Assembly: GCA_030043175.1 (NCBI GenBank)
Contig: JASHYD010000431.1
Coordinates: forward strand, 1 to 5,729
DNA length: 5,729 nt
Origin: Xanthobacteraceae bacterium
GTDB lineage: Bacteria > Pseudomonadota > Alphaproteobacteria > Rhizobiales > Xanthobacteraceae
Direction of reading: 5' to 3'
Part shown: positions 1 to 5,729 of the stretch, in pieces
Position numbering within the stretch: the first letter of the stretch is position 1
Layout: the number at the start of each line of letters is the position of its first letter
The notes under the pieces: generated by a model
What the model was told of the DNA's origin: nothing
Seen by the model: the letters and a program-made list of their open reading frames with translations, nothing else
Database searches by the model: none
Translations under genes and position numbers: made by a program

Positions 1-848
1 ATCGGATTGCGCAGCATGGCCTCATGGACTGGGCCCAGCACTGCAGCGCGGCGAAGCGCGGCAAGATCGCGGTCGAGTGGGAACATGACCGCCAGCGGTT
101 TTTTGGGGCGTTTCTTGCGGGCGCGCAACGCGACGATCGCGCCGGAATTCGCAGCGTCACAAACGAGATGATAGCCACCAACACCCTTTACGGCCACGAT
201 CTTGCCGGCCCGCAGGCTCATCACCGCGGCAGAAAGGGCATCCGCTCCGAATCCCAGGCCTCTCTTCAACGTACGCAGCTCAAGACGAGGGCCGCAAAGG
301 GGGCAGGCAAGCGGCTCTGCATGGAACCGTCGGTCGCGTGGATCGCCGTATTCGGCCCTGCATTGCTGACAAAGAGGAAACCCTGCCATCGACGTATTAT
401 TGCGGTCGTAGGGCATGCGTTCAATCAAGGTGTAGCGGGGACCGCACTGCGTACAGTTTATGAACGGATAGCGAAAGCGACGATCCCGTGAATTGCTCAG
501 TTCGGCAAGGCACTCGTCGCAGACGAAATGGTCCGGCGGCAGATGAATATGCTCCGAGAGCGCTGCCTCACTAGCCAGGATTTGAAAATCTGCAAGCGAT
601 TCTGGCGCGACTGTGCGTTCTGAGAGGACTGTCGGTCGCGCCAGGGGCGGCGCTTGAGTGACAAGCGCATGGCGGAAGCAATGCATCGCTTCGGGAGCGC
701 CTTGCGCGAGCACCTCAACCTCGCCGGCGCGGTTCCTGACCCAGCCGTTGACCCCCCAGTGTCGGGCGACGCGGTAGACGAAAGGACGAAACCCGACGCC
801 CTGAACGCGACCGCCCAATATCAGCTTTCGCGCGATGCACGCCGTCAC
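1..848 (-). CDS. hypF: HypF, carbamoyltransferase for [NiFe]-hydrogenase maturation (N-terminal part, cut by window edge)
   Basis: HypF uses carbamoyl phosphate and ATP to carbamoylate the C-terminal cysteine of HypE, the first step in making the cyanide ligands of the hydrogenase iron; it is cytoplasmic. The 282 visible codons show the family's domains in order. An acylphosphatase domain has GRVQGVGFR at residues 13-21 (R21 anion site) and GWVRN ending in the expected Asn39. Two zinc fingers of pattern C-x2-C-x18-C-x2-C follow, with cysteines 110/113/132/135 and 160/163/182/185. The YrdC-like domain begins around residue 205 (VAVKGVGGYHLVCDA, then RARKKRPKKPLAVM). HypF is usually about 750-780 aa, so roughly 470-500 residues lie off the left edge. 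The start is GTG (848-846): a stop in the same frame lies at 858-860, an AGGGA lies 6 nt upstream, and the acylphosphatase motif begins shortly after. It follows hypD by 58 nt and is probably co-transcribed with it. The frame is unbroken. Confidence 0.96.
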   Translation of the reverse strand, partial: MTACIARKLILGGRVQGVGFRPFVYRVARHWGVNGWVRNRAGEVEVLAQGAPEAMHCFRHALVTQAPPLARPTVLSERTVAPESLADFQILASEAALSEHIHLPPDHFVCDECLAELSNSRDRRFRYPFINCTQCGPRYTLIERMPYDRNNTSMAGFPLCQQCRAEYGDPRDRRFHAEPLACPLCGPRLELRTLKRGLGFGADALSAAVMSLRAGKIVAVKGVGGYHLVCDAANSGAIVALRARKKRPKKPLAVMFPLDRDLAALRRAAVLGPVHEAMLRNP

Positions 849-906
849 GGCCTTTCCCTAAAGCATCTGATGTCGCAGATTGGAAGCGAAAGCAGCAAGG
901 AGCCCG

Positions 907-2022
907 CTAGGCATCGGCATGGACTGCTTGGCGCGCCGTCCGTACGCCGCTCGACCACCAAATACGGCAGGCCCCCTCATCCGACACCATGCACGGTCCG
1001 ATCGGCGTGCGCGGCGTGCAGGCGCTGCCGTAAAGCACACACTGGTCAGGATAGACGCGACCGAGTACCACCCGCGCGCAGTCGCAGCCGGGTGGCATCT
1101 GTCCGGCGCGCTTGCGCATCGCGTCGTCGAAGCAGGGGTAGAGTCGCGTCGCATCGTGCGCGGCGAACTCTTCTCGCAGCGCGTAGCCGGATGCCGGGAT
1201 GATGCCGATCCCGCGCCAGCTGGCCTCAACCACGTCCATTGTGGCATGGAGCGCGCGTTGCGCGCTCGGATTGCCTCTAGGCCGCACTACCTCAGGATAG
1301 CAATTATCTAGAAAACAGCGCCCTTCTACGAGTTGGCGCAACACGGAATAGAGCGCGGCCACGAGGCTCTCCGCGGTAAAGCCTCCGACCGCCGTGGGTA
1401 TGCCATGCTTTTCGGGCACGAAAGCCCATTCCTGTGGACCCATAACGGTCGATACGTGACCAGGGGCGACGAGGGCATCAAAACCCGGCGCGCCCGATTC
1501 GAGTAGCATGGCCACCGCCGGCCATGTGCGGCGCCCGCCCAGCAGGACGGACAGATTATCCGGTACACCCTCGGCCAGCATTGCGGCGACCGGAACCGTG
1601 GTGGTCTCGAAGCCGGCGGCAAAGAAAACCACCGAACGGTGAGGATTTTCTTGCGCGATACGCACCACCTGGAGAGGTGAAGCAACCGGCACAACGTCAG
1701 CGCCCGCGGCCCGCGCCTGTTCCAGCGTGCGTACTTCGCGTTTGCCGACGTTCACCGGCACACGCAGCATGTCGCCGAAAGCGGCCAGAATAACTCTTTC
1801 CGACATTGCGAGCTGGATGGCCTGGTAAATGATCTCCTCAGGGCAGATGCAAACCGGACAACCGGGCCCCGGGATCAGCTCGACTTCGTCCGGCAACGCC
1901 TTCCGCAGGCCGGTCATCGCGATCGTTCGCTCATGACCTCCGCAGACGTTCATGACCTTGTAACGGCGCGAAAGGTTCAGCGCTCGCAGGCGTTCAAGCC
2001 ATTGCACGGAGGTGGCGCCCAT
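907..2022 (-). CDS. hypD: HypD, iron-sulfur scaffold for Fe(CN)2CO assembly
   Basis: HypD, with HypC, holds the iron while the cyanide and CO ligands are attached before insertion into the hydrogenase large subunit. The predicted 371 aa match the family's usual length. Visible motifs are CGGH (C27-H30), GPGCPVC (C55, C58) with a further Cys60, FGDMLRVP (82-89), GFETT (137-141), APGHVSTVMG (186-195) and the cysteine-rich C-terminus (C313, C315, C328, C335, C344, C352) that in the family holds a [4Fe-4S] cluster. CTPRTPIGPCMVSDEG near the end is typical. The ATG at 2022-2020 is chosen because AGGAGG lies 6 nt upstream and because the protein then starts where HypD normally does. The frame is open further upstream to 2148, but that part is antisense-like and lies inside hypB. 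It overlaps the end of hypB by 29 nt, suggesting translational coupling. The CGGHER sequence in place of the common CGGHTH is a variant. Confidence 0.97.
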   Translation of the reverse strand: MGATSVQWLERLRALNLSRRYKVMNVCGGHERTIAMTGLRKALPDEVELIPGPGCPVCICPEEIIYQAIQLAMSERVILAAFGDMLRVPVNVGKREVRTLEQARAAGADVVPVASPLQVVRIAQENPHRSVVFFAAGFETTTVPVAAMLAEGVPDNLSVLLGGRRTWPAVAMLLESGAPGFDALVAPGHVSTVMGPQEWAFVPEKHGIPTAVGGFTAESLVAALYSVLRQLVEGRCFLDNCYPEVVRPRGNPSAQRALHATMDVVEASWRGIGIIPASGYALREEFAAHDATRLYPCFDDAMRKRAGQMPPGCDCARVVLGRVYPDQCVLYGSACTPRTPIGPCMVSDEGACRIWWSSGVRTARQAVHADA

Positions 2023-2758
2023 GATGAGCCTCCTGAGGTTCACGTGCGGTCTCTTGCCGAATGCCTGCGACCTCGCTGCGCAACCACACAAGCCAGGGCG
2101 CGAGATTGCTCGCCTTACGCGCCGATAGCGGTATGATCGGCGCGCCATTGGCGAGGTTGCGGACAGCCCGCTCCGCGCGCATGGAATCGAAATCTTCCAT
2201 CACTGGCGCGAGATCCATTTTGGTCAGCAATACAATGTCGGCGGCACGGAACATGACGGGGTATTTTGCGGGCTTGTCATCGCCCTCGGTTACGGAGAGC
2301 AGGACGACATTGCGATGTTGCCCAAGGTCGAAGCTTGCGGGACAGACCAGATTGCCGACGTTCTCGATGAACACGACATCGAGCTGAGAAAGTGCCAGCT
2401 CGTGCAGCGCGGTATGGATCATCCGCGCATCCAGATGGCAGGCGCTGCCGGTTGAAATCTGCACCGCAGGAACGCCACGCGCTCGAATGCGTCGCGCATC
2501 GTTGTCTGTCTCAAGGTCTCCTTCAATGACCGCTACGCGGAAGTCCGCCCTGACCGCGTCGATCGTCGCTTCCAACAGGGCCGTCTTGCCCGCACCCGGC
2601 GACGACATCAGATTGAAGACGGCGACATGTTGGCTGTTGAAATGATCGCGGTTATGGTCCGCGGCTCGATTATTGGCATCAAGCAAGTGGCCCAATACCC
2701 GCCTTCCGTCATCTTCAGCATCCGTTTGGGTGATCGTGCAGCCACATGCTTGACACAC
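1994..2758 (-). CDS. hypB: HypB, GTPase for nickel insertion into hydrogenase
   Basis: HypB is the GTPase that, with HypA, delivers nickel to the hydrogenase large subunit after the Fe(CN)2CO unit is in place. The 254 aa begin MCQACGC, the N-terminal CxxCGC nickel site. The P-loop is SSPGAGKT (52-59), followed by EGDLETDNDA (79-88). The G-domain metal site is C107-H108 with C139 in VGNLVCPASFDLG. The guanine-specificity motif reads TKMDL (179-183), where many homologues have NKxDL. There is no long histidine-rich nickel-storage stretch as found in some rhizobial HypB; only scattered His occur at residues 24-44, so this is the non-storing form. The start is GTG (2758-2756), with GGAGG 6 nt upstream and the hypA stop in the same frame 12 nt before. 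The last 29 nt overlap hypD, which gives a somewhat extended C-terminus with HHGRH. Confidence 0.97.
   Translation of the reverse strand: MCQACGCTITQTDAEDDGRRVLGHLLDANNRAADHNRDHFNSQHVAVFNLMSSPGAGKTALLEATIDAVRADFRVAVIEGDLETDNDARRIRARGVPAVQISTGSACHLDARMIHTALHELALSQLDVVFIENVGNLVCPASFDLGQHRNVVLLSVTEGDDKPAKYPVMFRAADIVLLTKMDLAPVMEDFDSMRAERAVRNLANGAPIIPLSARKASNLAPWLVWLRSEVAGIRQETAREPQEAHHGRHLRAMA
2029..2034 (-). promoter_or_regulatory. Ribosome binding site of hypD (AGGAGG), inside hypB
   Basis: A perfect AGGAGG on the minus strand lies 6 nt upstream of the hypD ATG, within the last codons of hypB. It decides the hypD start against the longer open frame that reaches to 2148, and it indicates that hypD is re-initiated efficiently within the hypB reading frame. 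Confidence 0.85.
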
Positions 2759-2770
2759 TGAGAACCTCCA

Positions 2771-3115
2771 CTAGGGCGTTTCGAGTTCAACCCGCAACAG
2801 CAAGAGTTCGTCACCACCGATGAGGTCGGTGTGCCAATCGCCGCAAGCGCCGCAGACAAGACGGTTTGCAGCCGCGGTGGTCTGCGCCCCGCAGGCCCGG
2901 CAAGCCACCCGTACCTCGGTTGGCTCGATTTCAAGCTGTGAACCTTCTGCCGCTGTGCCGATACAGGCCAGCGGATAGACACTTTCAAGCAATTGCGGCT
3001 CGATTCCGGATAGCGGGCCAACGCCGACGCTCACCTGGCGCACCTGTGCGGCCCGCAGACGGGCTATCTCTCCCACTTGGGAAATAAGCGCTTGGCAGAT
3101 CGAGAACTCATGCAT
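2771..3115 (-). CDS. hypA: HypA, nickel metallochaperone
   Basis: HypA binds nickel and passes it, together with HypB, to the hydrogenase large subunit. The 114-aa product has the family's length. It begins MHEFSICQAL: the invariant His2 and Glu3 form the N-terminal nickel site. The structural zinc site is C-x2-C-x12-C-x2-C with cysteines 72, 75, 88 and 91. The start at 3115-3113 is fixed by the need for MHE at the N-terminus and by AGGAGG at 3130-3125, 9 nt upstream; an in-frame upstream start at 3151 would bury His2. It overlaps the end of hypC by 8 nt, and hypB starts 12 nt after its stop, so the three are clearly co-translated from one mRNA. Nothing is missing or disrupted. Confidence 0.96.
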   Translation of the reverse strand: MHEFSICQALISQVGEIARLRAAQVRQVSVGVGPLSGIEPQLLESVYPLACIGTAAEGSQLEIEPTEVRVACRACGAQTTAAANRLVCGACGDWHTDLIGGDELLLLRVELETP

Positions 3116-3350
3116 TGCGGTTCGCCTCCTCGGCAGCGAGCGCCTCGTCAAGGAGCTCCCAAGTCGAACGCGCTTGTTGCGGCGTCATTTTTTGAATCGC
3201 GTAGCCAACATGGACCAAAACGAAATCGCCACACTCGATCGGCTCGTCTTGCAGCAGGAACAAACTTACCTCTCGCTCAACACCCTGAGCGGAACATCGG
3301 GCCCGAAAGCCATCAACAGCCACGACTTCCATAGGAATACCGAGGCACAT
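3108..3350 (-). CDS. hypC: HypC, hydrogenase assembly chaperone
   Basis: HypC is the small chaperone that pairs with HypD during iron-ligand assembly and then binds the precursor of the hydrogenase large subunit. The 80-aa product starts MCLGIPMEVV; Cys2, exposed after removal of Met, is the essential iron-binding residue. The central part (GDFVLVHVGYAIQKM, residues 41-55) is the typical OB-like core ending of the family. The start at 3350-3348 is chosen because Cys2 must be N-terminal and because GGAG lies 7 nt upstream. An in-frame ATG at 3380 would add ten residues and lies over one of the FNR/FixK-like boxes, so it is unlikely. It is the first gene of the leftward operon. HupF, a HypC paralogue of hydrogenase clusters, is possible, but the position with hypABDF favours HypC. 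Confidence 0.95.
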   Translation of the reverse strand: MCLGIPMEVVAVDGFRARCSAQGVEREVSLFLLQDEPIECGDFVLVHVGYAIQKMTPQQARSTWELLDEALAAEEANRNA

Positions 3351-3371
3351 GGCCTTGCTCCAATTATCGCC

Positions 3372-3385
3372 TTGATTCATCTCAA
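3372..3385. promoter_or_regulatory. Second FNR/FixK-type box, proximal to hypC
   Basis: The sequence TTGATTCATCTCAA fits TTGA-N6-TCAA and differs from the perfect TTGAT-N4-ATCAA at one base. Its start lies 31 bp (about three helical turns) from that of the stronger box at 3403-3416. If transcription starts about 41.5 bp from the centre of the stronger box (near 3368), this site would cover the -10 region and could limit transcription. Paired boxes with a repressing proximal site are known from rhizobial fnrN promoters. The regulatory role here is inferred. Confidence 0.55.
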
Positions 3386-3396
3386 GCTACGGCCTT

Positions 3397-3422
3397 GCGG
3401 CGTTGATTCATATCAACGCCGC
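3397..3422. promoter_or_regulatory. FNR/FixK-type operator within a perfect 26-bp palindrome, upstream of hypC
   Basis: Positions 3403-3416 read TTGATTCATATCAA, a perfect match to the TTGAT-N4-ATCAA site of the FNR/FixK/FnrN family. The symmetry continues outwards: 11-bp arms (GCGGCGTTGAT and its complement) flank the centre TCAT, giving a 26-bp inverted repeat. The centre is about 60 bp upstream of the hypC ATG. A class II activation position (centre at -41.5) would put the start of transcription near 3368, leaving an 18-nt leader that contains the GGAG ribosome site. Hydrogenase maturation genes in rhizobia are known to be activated by FnrN/FixK under low oxygen, which fits. I infer that this is the operon's promoter control site. 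Confidence 0.8.
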
Positions 3423-3845
3423 GATCGGACGGCCCAATATATACCAAAGACTAAACATAAACGAAAGTACGCCGCGTAACCAAACTCGATTGCTCTGCCT
3501 AATTCGCCCTTGTTCTGAAAAAACGGGAGCTATGACGTGGGTCTTGGGATTTTGCGCTGGCGGTTCTGGGACTGCCGGGTGAACCCAGTCGGGCGATAGC
3601 CGAGGCCATCGTCCTTGTCTGTAATTTCTTTAACGCAAGCGCGAGGTTTCCGAAAATCAATGAGTCGGATCAATCCCTTGCGGTCTTCGCGAGGGGCAAC
3701 TTCCGTTTAGAGAGCACCTCAAGGACCTCCCGCGCGCTGATCACCGCGCCTTGTGCTACTTTCGCGAGCTAAGCAATGCGCCGAAGAAAACGGCGCGATT
3801 GATTCTAAACCGTCGACGGCGCGAAGAGCTACGTCAGTGTTCGAC
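3423..3845. other. Intergenic region without a supported gene
   Basis: These 423 nt are somewhat less GC-rich than the genes around them and hold stops in most frames. A stretch open on the plus strand from about 3664 to 3850 has no good start codon or ribosome site, and a minus-strand frame of some 57 codons (about 3660 down to 3490) is also without a recognisable product. No tRNA, terminator hairpin with T-run, or insertion-sequence end was seen. It may be decayed coding DNA or the upstream part of a long regulatory region. Confidence 0.5.
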
Positions 3846-3859
3846 TTGACAATAATCAA
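3846..3859. promoter_or_regulatory. FNR/FixK-type box upstream of the FAD oxidoreductase gene
   Basis: The sequence TTGACAATAATCAA fits TTGA-N6-TCAA and differs from the perfect TTGAT-N4-ATCAA at one base. Its centre is 70 bp upstream of the ATG at 3923; a class II arrangement would place the start of transcription near 3894, with a 29-nt leader. The first six bases also read TTGACA, so an ordinary sigma-70 -35 element is an alternative, but no good -10 sequence lies 17 bp further on. The role is inferred. Confidence 0.55.
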
Positions 3860-3922
3860 TGCCGAAATGAAAGGATGCCGGCATGCAAATATGCAATCAG
3901 GCTCGTCGTATGAAAGATTGCC

Positions 3923-5457
3923 ATGCCTCGACAATTCGATGCGATCGTGATCGGCTCCGGCCTCGGGGGGTTGACTGCGGGAGCCCTTTATGCCCGGGCC
4001 GGACATCGTGTTCTTGTTCTGGAACGCAACGTGCAGTTTGGCGGAGCCGCGACAGTCTACCATCATGGCTCTCTTGCTATTGAGGCATCATTGCATGAGA
4101 TCGACGGGCTTGATGCTGAAGATCCCAAGGTGCCGATCCTCCGTGCACTCGGCCTCGATCATGACATTCCGTTCGTCGGCGTCGGAGACTTGCATGAAGT
4201 GAGAAGCCCGTTGCTCGGGGAGCCATTTGTCCTGCCGCACGGATACGACGCCGCTCTCGCGGCGGCCAAGCTAGCTTTCCTCAACAAGCCAAGGGGATCG
4301 ATGGTTATTTCGAGCGCATCCGTGCCGCTCGCCACGTGGTGGCAACGATCAGCGAACATCAGGACGACCGCGACTGGTGGCTATGGAACGCGCCGACCTT
4401 GCCGTGGCGGCTATGGCCCCTCATTCGTGATCGCAACTCTACTGTCGGTGAGGTATTTCGGCGACTCTTCGGCGAGCACGAGGCAGTAAAATTCGCATTG
4501 GCGTCCAATCTTCCCTATTACGCCGACGATCCTGAAACCATGCCGTTCATCTTCTATGCCATTCCGCAAGCGTCATACCTGTGCGGTGGTGGCCACTACA
4601 TACGCGGCGGCTCTCAAGTCCTCAGCGACCGGCTCGTTGCAATCATACGGGAGGTGGGTGGCGAGGCCGAAGCCAACCGCGAAGTGGCGGAGATTCTACT
4701 CAACGGCAACGCGGTTCGAGGCGTGCGCCATTGTGCCCGCAGTGGTGGCGACACTAAAGAGGAATTCGCGCCGGTCGTTTTTGGCAATGCGGCGCCGACA
4801 GTGCTCGCAGTGATGTTGCCCGACAGCAAACGCGCCACGTTCATGGCTGGGTACAAAGATAGGCGCCCGTCGCTATCGCTGTGGACAATTTCGCTCGGAC
4901 TGAGCCGACAGTCCCGGGAATATGGCGTGCAGCGCTATTCCACGGCTATCTTGCCAGCCTGGCTGACGGCGATTTCGCGATACCGTGAAGCTGCGGCCAT
5001 CCCCGGGGAGGATCCGCCAACGCGGATCACCCCCTACGGATTCGTTGCCTACGATCAAATCGACTCCGGGCTCAACCAAAATGGACCGTTTCTCGCATCA
5101 TTGGTGGGACTCGATCGGATCGAGAATTGGGCCGACCTCGCAACGGAAGCGAAACGGACGCGCAAAGAACGCTGGATGGACCGGATCATCGCAGACCTCG
5201 ATCGTCAATATCCCGGAATTGCCGGCGCCATCGTGCAGCGCGAAATGTCGACCGCCGAGACCTTTCACCAATACCTAAACACGCCGGGCGGCGCTTTGTA
5301 CGGATTCGCACCCGAGTCCCGCGATTTCATGCCGCTAGTAGAAACCGCCGTCGGCGGTCTCTACCTTGCCTCGGCGTTTACCGGTGGGGGCGGCTTTACA
5401 GGAGCGATTCTCGGTGGGGGCTGGGCGGCGAAAGCGGCAACGAAATCCGGAGAGTGA
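3923..5457 (+). pseudogene. FAD-dependent oxidoreductase, phytoene desaturase/retinol saturase-like (COG1233 type), frameshifted
   Basis: Two frames together encode one protein of the NAD(P)/FAD-dependent amine-oxidase/CrtI-like class. The first starts at 3923 and shows the FAD-binding Rossmann motif GSGLGGLTAG (11-20) with the acidic residue E34 ending its second strand (VLVLERN), then FGGAAT (39-44). The second carries the rest, including GGGHYIRGGSQ and the C-terminal flavin-contact motif ASAFTGGGGFTGAILGG. Frame one fits to about residue 119 (near 4279); then frame two reads FPQQAKGIDGYFERIRAAR, which continues the family pattern. The total of 1535 nt is exactly one base short of 512 codons, so one base has been lost. 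The TTT run at 4276-4278 is the best site; the GGGG run at 4293-4296 is an alternative. As read, translation ends at 4489 after 188 aa, without the C-terminal flavin motif. The ribosome site is weak (GAAAG, 6 nt upstream), but an in-frame stop at 3911 fixes the start. Substrate unknown: carotenoid, other isoprenoid or lipid are all possible. Confidence 0.85.
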
Positions 5458-5729
5458 GACGCCCGACAACACCGGCCGCGTAAATCAGGATCATTCAGAC
5501 AGCGGAAGGGTAGCCAAGATGGAACCACGCTCGAGGAGGCGGCCGTTCATGAGTTTGGCTCGCGGCGCGGCGACGGGAGGAAAACGCCCTTCCCGTGGCT
5601 TCCATGCAGGAGGCGGTTTGGCCTTCGTGATTGCCCGGCAGATCTTACCAGAGTGGTCGGAGAAGGGCGGGTCGAACTCTCTTGTTTGGCAATGGGACGC
5701 CCGGCCCAGCGATGCCCTCGGGCCCATGT
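5458..5729. other. Right-edge region, possible partial gene, not recognised
   Basis: After the oxidoreductase stop, no terminator hairpin is evident. A plus-strand frame opens with ATG at 5519, preceded by GGAAGGG about 8 nt upstream, and stays open for 70 codons to the window edge; its product is Arg/Gly-rich and I do not recognise it. The opposite strand is also open from the edge to a stop at 5491, with a Pro/Arg-rich product that I do not recognise either. The two frames overlap almost completely, so at most one is real. The plus-strand frame is slightly favoured by its ribosome site and by its orientation with the preceding gene. Confidence 0.3.

Noticed and set aside
24..491. 155-aa plus-strand open frame
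   Set aside because: It is the antisense shadow of hypF, whose zinc-finger and YrdC motifs lie on the minus strand over the same bases.
880..1311. 143-aa plus-strand open frame and other frames across 858-1694
   Set aside because: They lie over hypD, whose cysteine motifs are read without interruption; the products have no recognisable motifs and typical shadow composition.
2023..2148. HypD read from the far upstream start at 2148 (413 aa)
   Set aside because: The added 42 residues lie out of frame within hypB, are Arg-rich and unlike HypD, and the ATG at 2022 has a perfect ribosome site.
3363..3368. GATAAT on the minus strand as the hypC -10 element
   Set aside because: A start about 7 nt further on would leave a leader too short to include the GGAG ribosome site of hypC.
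3397..3422. Perfect inverted repeat as a transcription terminator
   Set aside because: It sits upstream of both divergent genes, not after a gene end, has no T-run, and contains an exact FNR/FixK core.
3664..3850. 61-codon plus-strand open frame in the intergenic gap
   Set aside because: It has no ATG or GTG start with a ribosome site and no recognisable product, and it ends inside the proposed FixK box.
3875..3884. 10-bp palindrome ATGCCGGCAT upstream of the oxidoreductase
   Set aside because: Short, not extended by flanking symmetry, and expected by chance at this GC content.
3719..4066. 115-aa minus-strand open frame
   Set aside because: Half of it is antisense to the FAD-binding start of the oxidoreductase and it shows no motif or ribosome site.
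4270..4296. Programmed -1 frameshifting in the oxidoreductase gene
   Set aside because: No X-XXY-YYZ slippery heptamer in the right phase and no obvious stimulating hairpin were seen; a lost base in a homopolymer run explains the break more simply.

Overview
The window looks like a piece of a proteobacterial genome, most likely an alphaproteobacterium of the rhizobial type. I infer this from the GC-rich coding sequence, a compact [NiFe]-hydrogenase maturation (hyp) operon, and several TTGA-N6-TCAA palindromes of the FNR/FixK/FnrN class placed upstream of genes. The taxonomic call is an inference and is not proven by the sequence.

Left part (1-3350, minus strand): five hyp genes are transcribed leftwards in the order hypC - hypA - hypB - hypD - hypF. 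They are tightly packed. hypC and hypA overlap by 8 nt, hypA and hypB are 12 nt apart, hypB and hypD overlap by 29 nt, and hypD and hypF are 58 nt apart. hypF runs off the left edge, so only its N-terminal 282 codons are present. HypA and HypB deliver nickel. HypF and HypE (HypE is not in the window) make the cyanide ligands. HypC and HypD build and carry the Fe(CN)2CO unit. No hydrogenase structural gene is visible, nor is hypE; both would have to lie outside the window.

Middle (3351-3922): a 572-nt divergent intergenic region. Next to hypC it holds a perfect FNR/FixK-type box inside a 26-bp palindrome, plus a second matching box 31 bp closer to hypC. At its other end is a third box, about 70 bp upstream of the rightward gene. 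The roughly 420 nt between them contain no gene I can support.

Right part (3923-5457, plus strand): one gene for a FAD-dependent oxidoreductase of the phytoene desaturase/retinol saturase-like class (COG1233 type). It is split by a net one-base deletion near 4276-4296, so it is a pseudogene, a recent mutation or a sequencing error. The last 272 nt have no recognisable gene, although frames are open on both strands up to the edge.

The most interesting reading is that both divergent units, hydrogenase maturation and the FAD oxidoreductase, carry FNR/FixK-type boxes. They may therefore be switched on together under low oxygen. I found no evidence of a wholly new system.
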